Positions 34,580-43,111 of a stretch of DNA of 49,208 bases are shown piece by piece. Below the pieces are notes generated by a model, which was not told the origin of the DNA, did not search any database, and was given only the letters and a program-made list of their open reading frames with translations. The translations under genes and the position numbers were made by a program. Source of the DNA: Micromonospora inaquosa (GTDB lineage Bacteria; Actinomycetota; Actinomycetes; Mycobacteriales; Micromonosporaceae); assembly GCF_003857055.1 (NCBI RefSeq), contig NZ_QGSZ01000255.1:1-49208 (forward strand), read 5' to 3'. Numbering within the stretch: the stretch's first letter is position 1; every line of letters starts with the position of its first letter.

Positions 34580-36964
34580 GTGGAAGGCGTCGGTTCGGAC
34601 GAGCCCGGGCAGCGGCCGGTTCAGGTGAACCGGTCCGAGCTGTCCGGCTCGGCGGAGCTGGTCCAGGCCCGCGACGTGTACGGCGGTGTGCACTTCCACG
34701 GCGAGGTGGATTCCCAGGAGCGGCCGCAGCAACTCCCCGGTGACGTACGAGGTTTCGTCAACAGGGTGGAGGAGCTGCGAACGCTCAACCGGCTGCTGAC
34801 CGAGGGGGATCAGAGCGTCGATGTCAGCCTGTCGGTGATCACCGGGACGGCTGGAGTCGGTAAGACCTCGATCGCCCTACGCTGGGCGCACAGCGTCCGG
34901 AACAAGTTCCCGGACGGGCAGCTCTACGCCAACCTGCGCGGTTACGATCCGGGCGAGCCGGCGCAGCCGGATCAGATCCTCGACCGCTTCCTGCGGGCCC
35001 TCGGCGTTCCGTCCTCGGCGGTGCCAGCGGATCTGGATGGTCGGGCGGCGCTGTACCGTTCGCGCCTGGCTGGTCGGCGCGTGCTGGTGGTGTTGGACAA
35101 CGCCGCCAGCGCACGTCAGGTACGCCCGCTGCTGCCTGGCACGGATCACTGCCTGGTCGTGGTCACCAGTCGGAACATGCTGTCCGGGCTGACCACCCGC
35201 GACGGAGGCCGACGGCTGACGCTGCGAATCCTGGCCGAGGACGACGCCGTCACCCTGCTTCGCGACGTCACAGCGCCCTACCGCAGCGGCGACGCCCCCG
35301 CTGAGCTGACCGAGTTGGCGCGACTCTGCGCCCGGTTGCCGCTGGCGCTGCGTATCGCTGCCGAGCGCGCGGCAAGCCGGCCATTCATGCCGCTGGGCGA
35401 GCTCATTCAGGATCTACGAGACGAGTCGGCCCTGTGGGACGCGCTCACCGCCGAGGAGGACGAGGAGTCCGACGCGGTGCGGGCGGTCTTCGCCTGGTCC
35501 TACCGTGCGCTGAGCCCGGCGGCCGCCCGACTGTTCCGGCTGCTGGGGCTGCACCCCGGCCCGGACCTCAGCGCCCCGGCCGCCGCCGCGTTGACCGGTG
35601 TGACACTGGCCCAGGTACGGCAGCCGCTCGGCGCTCTGGTTAGCGCGCACCTGTTGGAACAGACCGCGCCGGGACGCTACCAACTCCACGACCTGCTGCG
35701 CGCCTACGCGGTCGACCAGGTTCGACACCTGGAGAGCGCAGAGGAACGGCAGGCGGCACTGCGCCGAGGGCTGGACTGGTATCTACACACCGCCGATGCC
35801 GCGCTGGCCAGCACGTTGCCCTTCAACCGGACCGTACCGTTGGGCCCGCCGAGCGACGTCAGGCCGCTCACCTTCGCGACCAACGCCGAGGCGGACGCCT
35901 GGTTCGACGTCGAACGGGACAACCTGGTGTCCGCCACGCGAGTTGCGGCCGGCGCCGGCCTACCGCGGACTGCCTGGCAATTGGCTGCGCTGCTACGCAG
36001 CGTCTTCATGCATCAGAACGCCTTCGAAAGTTGGTTTGCCACGGCCCGGATCGGGCTGGCGGCAGCGCGCACGCTCGCCGACCGGCGCGGTGAGGCGGAG
36101 GCGTTGGAAAGCCTCGGCAAGGCTCACTTTCAAGCCCGCCAGCTCACCGAGGCCGCCGAGCACCATCAGGCCGCACTGGTCATCCGGCGGGAGATCGGCG
36201 ACGAATACGGCATCGCAGTGTCAATCAACGCGCTCGGGTTGCTGGACCTGCGCCACCGTCACCTCGGCGAGGCGCTCAGCCACTTCAGGGCGAGCCTGGC
36301 GATCTTCGAACGACTCGGCAACCGGCGGTGGCAGGCCCTGCTGCTCAGTAACCTCGCCGAGACCCGCTACGAGCTGGGTGAGTTGACTGAGGCGGCAGCG
36401 CTCCTGGAGCAGGCGCTCGCGGTGCAGCGGGAGATTGACGACCGGGCGCAGGAGGGCAATTCGCTCTTCTTCCAGAGCATGATGCTGCGGGAACTCGGCC
36501 GTACCGACGAAGCGCTTGCCGCCATCGAGTCGGCCATCGCCATCGCCGAGGGTGTGAGCCAGGTGTGGCTGGGGCACTGGCTGGTGGAGCACGCGCGGGT
36601 GCTGCGCTCCTCCGGTCGGTCCGCCGAGGCGCTGGAGGCCGTGCACCGGGCGGCCACGATTCAGCGTCGGCTCGGAGACCGCAGCCGCGAGGCAATTGCT
36701 CTCGACGGGGCCGGCGAGGCGTACCGGGAGCTGGGGCAGGCGGACGAGGCCATCGCCTTTCACCTGCGTGCGGCAGCGGTGCACCGGCAACTCGGAGACG
36801 TTTGGCAACTCGCCCTGACGCTGCATCATCTGGCTACCGCGCTGACGGCGGCAGGACGCGCCCAGGAGGCCGGCCAACACTGGCGGGAGGCTCAGGCCCT
36901 GCTGACCGGGTTCGACGATACCCGTGCTGCCGCGCTTCGCGAAGGCATCACTGCGTCGCTATAG
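34580..36964 (+). CDS. NB-ARC/TPR NLR-like protein with N-terminal amyloid signalling motif
   Basis: 794 aa, GTG start. N-terminus: N17-RSELSGSAEL then VQARDVYGGVHF to F39, the partner of the effector motif. NB-ARC domain about 55-330 with P-loop GTAGVGKTS (89-97), kinase 2 VLVVLDN (168-174), RNBS-B-like VVVTSRN (193-199) and GLPL-like ARLPLALRIA (251-260). Winged-helix region about 330-410; TPR repeats about 440-794 (for example GEAEALESLGKAHFQARQLTEAAEHHQAAL) act as sensor. STAND proteins of this form are usually transcription factors (SARP) in actinomycetes, but no DNA-binding domain is present, only the motif. Same operon as DUF6879. Predicted to oligomerise on sensing a trigger and seed the effector. 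Confidence 0.85.
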   Translation: MEGVGSDEPGQRPVQVNRSELSGSAELVQARDVYGGVHFHGEVDSQERPQQLPGDVRGFVNRVEELRTLNRLLTEGDQSVDVSLSVITGTAGVGKTSIALRWAHSVRNKFPDGQLYANLRGYDPGEPAQPDQILDRFLRALGVPSSAVPADLDGRAALYRSRLAGRRVLVVLDNAASARQVRPLLPGTDHCLVVVTSRNMLSGLTTRDGGRRLTLRILAEDDAVTLLRDVTAPYRSGDAPAELTELARLCARLPLALRIAAERAASRPFMPLGELIQDLRDESALWDALTAEEDEESDAVRAVFAWSYRALSPAAARLFRLLGLHPGPDLSAPAAAALTGVTLAQVRQPLGALVSAHLLEQTAPGRYQLHDLLRAYAVDQVRHLESAEERQAALRRGLDWYLHTADAALASTLPFNRTVPLGPPSDVRPLTFATNAEADAWFDVERDNLVSATRVAAGAGLPRTAWQLAALLRSVFMHQNAFESWFATARIGLAAARTLADRRGEAEALESLGKAHFQARQLTEAAEHHQAALVIRREIGDEYGIAVSINALGLLDLRHRHLGEALSHFRASLAIFERLGNRRWQALLLSNLAETRYELGELTEAAALLEQALAVQREIDDRAQEGNSLFFQSMMLRELGRTDEALAAIESAIAIAEGVSQVWLGHWLVEHARVLRSSGRSAEALEAVHRAATIQRRLGDRSREAIALDGAGEAYRELGQADEAIAFHLRAAAVHRQLGDVWQLALTLHHLATALTAAGRAQEAGQHWREAQALLTGFDDTRAAALREGITASL

Positions 36965-37054
36965 ACCACCAATAAGCAATACGCTTTCCATCAGTCGTGA
37001 TCGGCCCAACTCCATCACAGCCGGTCGGGACCGTCTCGCCGCGACGGAGTCCGC

Positions 37055-37133
37055 AACACCATTACACCCTCGACAGTACGCCGATAAGCAGCGCGTGGGA
37101 ATCGCGCGCTGATGGCTCCTGTCGGGGGGTGTC
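37055..37133. repeat. Structured repeat element, copy B
   Basis: ACACCCTCGACAG (37064-37076) pairs with CTGTCGGGGGGTGT (37119-37132) with one G.U and one bulge. An inner hairpin CAGCGCG/CGCGCTG lies between. Flanks match copy A at 27423-27500 (CACCATT, ACGCC.AT, ATGGCT.CTGTCGGGGG, TGTC). It is 9.6 kb from copy A, in the same orientation, upstream of the XRE pair 2 promoter. Confidence 0.75.
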
Positions 37134-37152
37134 TTGTATGGTCAGTGGCGTG

Positions 37153-37179
37153 TTGATCCTGCGTGACAGTGCCTATAGA
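37153..37179 (+). promoter_or_regulatory. Candidate promoter of XRE/DUF397 pair 2
   Basis: TTGATC (37153-37158) and TATAGA (37174-37179) with a 15-bp spacer; a weaker 5' hexamer TGTTGA (37151) gives 17 bp. The AT-rich -10 is unusual here and lies about 80 bp upstream of the ATG at 37262, just after repeat copy B. Confidence 0.4.
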
Positions 37180-37261
37180 AATTGATTCCTGGGCAACGAT
37201 CACGCGTTTCACCGATGGCGTCCGGATGTAACAAAATGCAACACGGAGAGGACGGGAGCCG

Positions 37262-38143
37262 ATGGCCGACGACATGGGATCAACAGTGCCGCGACGGCAG
37301 CTCGGGCGAGCGCTGCGCGACCTACGCACCGAGGCGCGGATGACGCTGGACGGCGCGTCCGAGGCGATGCAGTTCAGCCGGCAGAAGCTGTGGCGCATCG
37401 AGACCGGCCTCGGCCCGGTCCGCTCGGTGGACGCCAAGGCCCTGTGCGAGCTGTACGGGGCGACGTCAGACCTGACCGGCGCTCTCACCTCCCTCGCCGC
37501 CGAGACCAAGGCCAAAGGTTGGTGGCACTCGTACGGCGACGCCGTCCCCGACTGGTTCGAGCTCTACGTCGGCCTGGAATCCGCCGCGTCCTTCATCCGC
37601 CGCTTCGATGAAGCACTCATTCCCGGACTGCTTCAGACACGCGCCTACGCCATGGCGATCTACCAACATCGCCACGAGGTGACGGAAGAGGATCGCCTGC
37701 GCTTGGTTGACATACGACTGCAACGGCAGACCCTCCTTCACCGGCGACTGCCGCCGGCACCCAAGCTCGAAGTGATCCTGGCCGAGGCAGCACTACTCCG
37801 CAGGGTTGGCGATGCGGCAACCATGGCCGACCAGCTTCGTCGCCTACTGGAGGTCGGGCAGATTCCTAATGTCTCGGTCCGAGTCCTCCCGCTGACGGCC
37901 GGAATCCACCGAGGCGCTGAGGCGGGGACCTTCGTCATCCTCGACTTCCCACCCGGCAATCGGACCACCCCCGAGCCGCCGGTTGTCTACTGCGAATCGT
38001 GGACCGGAGCCCTGTATCTGGATCGACCAGAGGAGTACGAAGCCTACGAGCAGGTGTGGGCGGGCCTCGATGACTTGACGCTCGATGAGGCACAATCGAG
38101 CCAACTCATCAGTAAGATCATCGGAGAGGTCCACCATGGCTGA
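37262..38143 (+). CDS. XRE-family HTH regulator with DUF5753 (pair 2)
   Basis: 293 aa. HTH about residues 8-62 (STVPRRQLGRALRDLRTEARMTLDGASEAMQFSRQKLWRIETG), then DUF5753 beginning KGWWHSYGDAVPDWFELYVGLESAA. It is about two thirds identical to the pair 1 protein by eye. ATG 37262 follows GGGAGCCG. It overlaps the DUF397 gene by 8 nt, as in pair 1. Regulators of this type often act only on their partner genes; the target here is unknown. A terminator hairpin follows the pair. Confidence 0.93.
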   Translation: MADDMGSTVPRRQLGRALRDLRTEARMTLDGASEAMQFSRQKLWRIETGLGPVRSVDAKALCELYGATSDLTGALTSLAAETKAKGWWHSYGDAVPDWFELYVGLESAASFIRRFDEALIPGLLQTRAYAMAIYQHRHEVTEEDRLRLVDIRLQRQTLLHRRLPPAPKLEVILAEAALLRRVGDAATMADQLRRLLEVGQIPNVSVRVLPLTAGIHRGAEAGTFVILDFPPGNRTTPEPPVVYCESWTGALYLDRPEEYEAYEQVWAGLDDLTLDEAQSSQLISKIIGEVHHG

Positions 38144-38330
38144 TTTGATCGACGCCCAGTGGCGCAAGAGCACCCGCAGCGGCAGCAACGGCGGCGATTG
38201 CGTGGAGGTCGCCGACAACCTGCCCGGCCTCGTCGCCGTACGTGACAGCAAAGACCCGGCCGGACCCGCACTCGCCTTCTCCCCCGCTGCCTGGGCCAAC
38301 TTCGTCCGAGCCACCAAGTCTGGGCACTGA
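38136..38330 (+). CDS. DUF397 protein (pair 2)
   Basis: 64 aa from ATG 38136. Reads MADLIDAQWRKSTRSGSNGGDCVEVADN, VAVRDSKD and FSPAAWANFV. The 24-nt block TGGCGCAAGAGCACCCGCAG (plus four bases) is identical to the pair 1 copy at 25857, showing a recent common origin or gene conversion. A longer in-frame ATG at 38085 lies deep inside the XRE gene and is not used. Confidence 0.92.
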   Translation: MADLIDAQWRKSTRSGSNGGDCVEVADNLPGLVAVRDSKDPAGPALAFSPAAWANFVRATKSGH

Positions 38331-38343
38331 GCCGTACGCCAGG

Positions 38344-38381
38344 CGGGAGCGCGGCCCGCATCCCTACCGGACGCGCTCCCG
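38344..38381. terminator. Bidirectional hairpin terminator
   Basis: CGGGAGCGCG (38344-38353) and CGCGCTCCCG (38372-38381) form a 10-bp perfect stem with an 18-nt loop between the DUF397 stop (38330) and the stop of the converging kinase gene (38414). Confidence 0.75.
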
Positions 38382-38413
38382 TCGCCCAACGGACCCGGAC
38401 GTCGCGGTCTTTG

Positions 38414-39973
38414 CTAGAGGTCGGGTCCACGCCTGATCTGGGCGATCCGACTGTCCAATGTCCTGACGTGGGCGGAGCCCAACCCGTACTCCGCGACGAG
38501 AGCAGGCCGAAGCGCCTCGAGATGTCGAAGACCCTCGCTCGTACGGCCTACGGCGGGCAGCATCATGCCGAGGCGGTAGGTGGCGTCCCGGTGCAGGGGG
38601 TCGTACGGCTCGGCGAGGGCGAGGAAATTGGAGAGCTGCTTGACGGCCTCGTCGATGTTGCCGATCTCGGCGTGACTGACGCCCGAGTAGTAGTGGAGAA
38701 CGGCCAGGTCGTCGCCAGCGTCTATCTTTGGGAGGATCTCGTCGAGGACGGCCGCCACCCGGCTGAACTCGTCCGCGAACCACAGCGTCGAGGCTAGGGC
38801 CACCTGCATCTCCAGCTTCAACGCCGGATCAGCGGCGGCCCGCCCCACCGCCTCGTCAAGCAGATCGATCGCTTGCTGGAACTGCGATTCCTGGACCAGG
38901 TCGCCGACCCGCTGCTGGATCTCGATGGCCTCGTCGACGCTCAGCGGCGCCGAGGTCGTCGACGTCGGCTTCGGAGCGGGGGCGGCTCCCCGCTGACGGG
39001 GCGCGGGTGCGAGTGGGCGGAGGAAGGGACGGCGCGGGTCACGGTTTCCGCCGGGGCCAGCGGGACCGGGCTGGGCGGCGATCGGAAGCAGCGTCTCGTA
39101 GACGTCCTCCGCCGAGGGGCGGTCAGCGGGCCGCTTCGCCAGCATTCGCGCGACCAGGTTGTCGAGGTCGGAGGGCACGTCGGCGCGCAGCGCCCGTGCC
39201 GTCGGCGCCGGGGTGTTGACATGGTGATCCTGGTAGGAGCGGCTGGTTGTCTCCACGAACGGCACCCGCCCGGTGAGGGCCTCGTACAGGACACACCCCA
39301 GCGCGTAGACGTCGCTCGCCGGCCCAACAGGGTTGCCCAGAACCTGCTCCGGCGGCATGTAGGGCGGACTGCCGACGGTCAGGCCGACCTGGGTCAGTCG
39401 TGGGAGGGCACTCGCGCCGCGCAGGATGGCCACCCCGAAGTCGAGGACCTTGACCACTCCCCCGTCGCTGACCATGAGGTTCGTGGGTTTGATGTCGCGG
39501 TGGACGACGTCGACCCGGTGGACGTCCACAAGGGTGGCCGCCACCTGGGCGGTGATGGCGACGGCCCAGGTGATCGGCCACGGGTCGGCGGCATAGGTCC
39601 GGGAGGCGATGAGTTCTGCGAGCGTCTGCCCATACACCAGCTGCATCACCAGGTAGATGCGGCCGGTCGACTCCTCGACCCCGAAGTCGTACACCGCAGG
39701 GATGCCTGGGAGTTCGAGGCGGGCGGTCGTGCGGATCTCCCGCAGGAACCGCTCCCGGTCTGCCGCCACTGCCTCGTTGAACGCCGCGCTCTCCGCGCTG
39801 CCGAACGTCACCGCCGGGCCGGGCGTGTTCCGCATCAGCTTGATCGCCACGCGCCGGTCCAGGTGCCGGTCGTAGCCGCTCCAGACGGCACCCATGCCGC
39901 CGCTACCGATCGGCGCGTCGACGCGGTACCGGTCCGCGAAGACCCACTCCTCAGGCGGTATCACGTCGCTCAC
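38414..39973 (-). CDS. Serine/threonine protein kinase with TPR-like C-terminus, linked to type I restriction operon
   Basis: 519 aa. The Hanks-type kinase has the Gly loop GSGGMG (23-28), catalytic Lys in VAIKL (K45), HRDIKPTN (158-165), DFG (178-180) and an APE-like PPEQ after the activation loop. No transmembrane segment, so it is cytosolic, unlike PknB. After a Pro/Ala linker (about 310-345) the C-terminus is helical and TPR-like (IEIQQRVGDLVQESQFQQAIDLLDEAVG). It starts 21 nt after the hsdR stop with no terminator between, so it is the last gene of the type I operon. Kinases of this form are known members of defence loci. Phage-triggered action is inference. Confidence 0.9.
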   Translation of the reverse strand: MSDVIPPEEWVFADRYRVDAPIGSGGMGAVWSGYDRHLDRRVAIKLMRNTPGPAVTFGSAESAAFNEAVAADRERFLREIRTTARLELPGIPAVYDFGVEESTGRIYLVMQLVYGQTLAELIASRTYAADPWPITWAVAITAQVAATLVDVHRVDVVHRDIKPTNLMVSDGGVVKVLDFGVAILRGASALPRLTQVGLTVGSPPYMPPEQVLGNPVGPASDVYALGCVLYEALTGRVPFVETTSRSYQDHHVNTPAPTARALRADVPSDLDNLVARMLAKRPADRPSAEDVYETLLPIAAQPGPAGPGGNRDPRRPFLRPLAPAPRQRGAAPAPKPTSTTSAPLSVDEAIEIQQRVGDLVQESQFQQAIDLLDEAVGRAAADPALKLEMQVALASTLWFADEFSRVAAVLDEILPKIDAGDDLAVLHYYSGVSHAEIGNIDEAVKQLSNFLALAEPYDPLHRDATYRLGMMLPAVGRTSEGLRHLEALRPALVAEYGLGSAHVRTLDSRIAQIRRGPDL

Positions 39974-39994
39974 CGCGCGCGTTCCCCCGTATCG

Positions 39995-42900
39995 TCACTC
40001 GCCGCTGGTCGCTGTCGCACGCTTCTCGTTCGCCCCGGAGACCTGACTGCGGAGCTTGCGCAGGGCTTCGGCGCGAGACGGGCTCAGGATCAGCCCGTAC
40101 GCCCGACGCCGGGCCTCTGCCTTGACGGCGGCCTGGAACTCCGGGTTGTCGAAGTACCGCCCGACGAAGGTGGTGTTGCGATCATGGTTGCGGGCCACGA
40201 TGTTGTCCAGCTCTGGGTCGGCCACCTGACCGAACCGTTCGATGTCGTTGTTGAGCGCGACCTGTTGCATCTTCTCGTCCTCAGCCAGTGAGATGATCTG
40301 CTGCACGAGCAGGATCTGATCAGACGAGCTGAGGTCGTAGCCGAAGCGCTCGTTGAGTTCCTCGATCACCTCGCTGAGCGGCTTCTCCTCGATCTGGCGG
40401 GCGGCGCCGCCGTCGGGCGAGAACCCGGGGATGAGGTGCGCGCCGGACGGTTGCAGCGAGAGGTCCTCCTCAGCGCGCTTGCGGATGCGCAGGTGGCTCA
40501 GCGTCGCCGCACCGATGTCCACGCCAGCACCCGGCTCGGAGGGTAGCCGCCGGAGCAGGAAACGGCTGTAGAGGTAGAGCCGTTCCAGATCCTCGTCGGC
40601 GTACCCGACGACCTGGGCCAGAAATCCGTACGCCCGGACGTAGTCGCTCACCGACGAGCGAAACTTCTCGGCGCGGTCCCGGTCGTCCTTGGCCAGTTGG
40701 GTGAACCGGTCGACCGCCGGCTCAAGGAACCGGTAGAGCGTAGCGTGCGCCTTCTCCAGTTGCCCGTCGGTCGTCGAGGACTGCTCGGCGGCGAGCAGGG
40801 CTTCGGTGAAGGCGTCCATCTCCGACTCGACCAGCAGTTGAAAGTCCATCACCTCGCGCTGCTTGTCGTAGAGCAGGTTCGGGTCGGTCGGCTCGGTGAT
40901 GGTGGTCTCGAAGTACGGCTTGAACGACTTCTGGATGTCTTCGGCCTTGTTGGCGAAGTCGAGCACGAAGACGTCGTCCTGCGTCTTGTCCGGGTGGGTG
41001 CGGTTCAGGCGGGAGAGGGTCTGGACGGCTGCCACGCTGGCGAGCGGCTTGTCGACATACATCGCCGCGAGCAGCGGCTGGTCGAAGCCCGTCTGGTATT
41101 TCTCGGCGACGACCAGGATGCGGTACTCGGTCTGGTTGCGGGCCGTGGCCTGAGGATCGCCGACCTTCGTGTACGCGAACGCGTCCGGCAGGGCCGCCTC
41201 GGAGAACCCGTTGAGCTTCGACTCGGAGTAGTCGATGCCGTCGAGGGTGAGCGTGCCGGAGAACGCCACGATCGGCGCGCAGTCGGTGACACCACGCTTG
41301 TCGAGGTACTTGCGCATCGCCTGATAGAGCCGCAACGCGTGCTCACGGGAACGGGTCACCACCATCGCCTTGGCCCGCTCGCCGATGCGCTCGCTGACCT
41401 CGGTGCGGAAGTGATCGATGATGATCTGCGCTCGTTGGTCCTGAGACTCCGGGTGCAGCTCGGCGGCCCGAACCAGTTTGGCCTTTGCCTTCTTCGGATC
41501 GACCTCGGGGTCGGTGGCCTCCACTGCCTCCACCGCCGCGCTGGCCAGCCGCCACCGCGCTTCGTAGGTGATGTAGTTGCGCAGCACGTCGAGGATGAAG
41601 CCCTCCTCGATGGCCTGGCGCATCGAGTAGACGTGGAACGGCTCCATCTGGCCGGTCCCGGGGTTGCGGGTGCCGAACAGTTCGAGTGTCTTCTGTTTCG
41701 GCGTGGCGGTGAAGGCGAAGTAGGACAGGTTGGCGTGTTTGCCCCGGGCCAGGGCGGAGGCGGTCAGCAGGTCACCGTCGGCGTCGATGTCGTCCGAGCC
41801 GAGCCGACCGAGCGCCTTCTTCAACGCGTTCGCCGACTCCCCCGACTGCGACGAGTGCGCCTCGTCGATGATGACCGCGTACCGGCGCTGGCCCAGCTTG
41901 GCGACCTTGTCCAGCACGAACGGGAACTTCTGCAAGGTCGTGATGATGACGCGGGCAGTCGAGCCGGTGAGGGCGTCGGCGAGTTGCTGGGAATCCTCGT
42001 CGATCTTCTTGACCACACCGGCCACGTGGTCGAACTGGTAGATTGTGTCCTGCAACTGCCGGTCCAGCACGACCCGGTCGGTGATGACGATGGCCTTCTC
42101 GAAGACCGGCTCGTTGTCCGCGTCGTGCAGGTTGGACAGTCGGTGCGCCAGCCAGGCGATGGTGTTCGACTTACCCGAACCGGCGGAGTGCTCGATCAGG
42201 TAGTTGTGACCCGGCCCGTGATCTGAGGCGTGGTCGATCATCCGCCGCACCGCGTGCCACTGGTGGTAGCGCGGGAAGATCAACGGGCTGATGTGGGGGG
42301 CTGCCTTGCCCTTCCTCGGCACCTCGACGTGCACGAACCGCTGCAGCAGTTCGAGGAAGTTGTCCCGCTGCCACACCTGCCGCCAGAGGTAGGAGGTCTG
42401 GTGGCCGTCCGTGGGCGCGGGCGGGTTTCCCGCACCGCCGGACACGCCCGGTCCGTTCGAGCCCACGTTGAAGGGCAAAAACCGGGTCTGTTCCCCGGCA
42501 AGCCGCGTCGTCAGGAAGACCCGGTGCGGGTCAACGGCGAAGTGCACGAGGGTACGCCGTGCGAAGATCAGCTCCTTGGCATCGCGATCCTTGCGGTACT
42601 GGCGCTTCGCGTCCTCGACGTCCTGCCCGGTCAGCGTGTTCTTCAACTCCGCCGTGGCGATCGGGATGCCGTTGACGAACAGGCCCAGGTCCAACTCGTC
42701 GGCCGTCTTCGCCGAGTAGCGCAACTGCCGGACCACGGTGAGCCGGTTCGCCTGGTACTCGTCGAGCGCGCCGATCGCGAGGGTGTGACCGGGCCGGAAG
42801 TAGCAGAGGTGGATGGTGACGCCCCGGTCCTTGACCCCACTCCGGAGCACGTCGAGCGCGCCCCGCTTGTCGATCTCGACCGCGACACGCTTCGCGAACT

Positions 42901-43111
42901 CCCGCTGGGCGGTGGCCAGGTCGCCATAGGCGGTGATGAGCCGGTCGAACTCCTTCTTCTGGGTCGCCCCGATGAAGGTGCCCAACTCGCCGGTGTCGAG
43001 GCCGAGGTCGGGACGGTAGCCATTGGACAGCCCTCGGTGCCAACCGCGCTGGAGGAGCTCGGCCTCGATCGTCGCCTCGAACGCCTGCTCCTTGTAGGCA
43101 TGTGCACTCAC
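39995..43111 (-). CDS. hsdR: Type I restriction enzyme, motor/nuclease subunit HsdR
   Basis: 1038 aa. N-terminal nuclease PD-(D/E)xK: D141 (ELDLGLFVNGIPIATAELKN) with E155-L-K157. Helicase domains: motif I SAGSGKS (309-315), DEAH box (416-419: VIIDEAHSSQSG), SAT-like FTATPKQKT and the motif VI zone LSRLNRT. C-terminal segment contains the HsdM-binding helical bundle. Cuts unmodified DNA after translocation. ATG 43111 overlaps the hsdS stop in ATGA. Complete and in-frame, so likely active. Confidence 0.95.
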   Translation of the reverse strand: MSAHAYKEQAFEATIEAELLQRGWHRGLSNGYRPDLGLDTGELGTFIGATQKKEFDRLITAYGDLATAQREFAKRVAVEIDKRGALDVLRSGVKDRGVTIHLCYFRPGHTLAIGALDEYQANRLTVVRQLRYSAKTADELDLGLFVNGIPIATAELKNTLTGQDVEDAKRQYRKDRDAKELIFARRTLVHFAVDPHRVFLTTRLAGEQTRFLPFNVGSNGPGVSGGAGNPPAPTDGHQTSYLWRQVWQRDNFLELLQRFVHVEVPRKGKAAPHISPLIFPRYHQWHAVRRMIDHASDHGPGHNYLIEHSAGSGKSNTIAWLAHRLSNLHDADNEPVFEKAIVITDRVVLDRQLQDTIYQFDHVAGVVKKIDEDSQQLADALTGSTARVIITTLQKFPFVLDKVAKLGQRRYAVIIDEAHSSQSGESANALKKALGRLGSDDIDADGDLLTASALARGKHANLSYFAFTATPKQKTLELFGTRNPGTGQMEPFHVYSMRQAIEEGFILDVLRNYITYEARWRLASAAVEAVEATDPEVDPKKAKAKLVRAAELHPESQDQRAQIIIDHFRTEVSERIGERAKAMVVTRSREHALRLYQAMRKYLDKRGVTDCAPIVAFSGTLTLDGIDYSESKLNGFSEAALPDAFAYTKVGDPQATARNQTEYRILVVAEKYQTGFDQPLLAAMYVDKPLASVAAVQTLSRLNRTHPDKTQDDVFVLDFANKAEDIQKSFKPYFETTITEPTDPNLLYDKQREVMDFQLLVESEMDAFTEALLAAEQSSTTDGQLEKAHATLYRFLEPAVDRFTQLAKDDRDRAEKFRSSVSDYVRAYGFLAQVVGYADEDLERLYLYSRFLLRRLPSEPGAGVDIGAATLSHLRIRKRAEEDLSLQPSGAHLIPGFSPDGGAARQIEEKPLSEVIEELNERFGYDLSSSDQILLVQQIISLAEDEKMQQVALNNDIERFGQVADPELDNIVARNHDRNTTFVGRYFDNPEFQAAVKAEARRRAYGLILSPSRAEALRKLRSQVSGANEKRATATSGE

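Noticed and set aside
40697..42226. 509-codon plus-strand frame opposite hsdR
   Set aside because: Antisense shadow of a certain gene with intact HsdR motifs.
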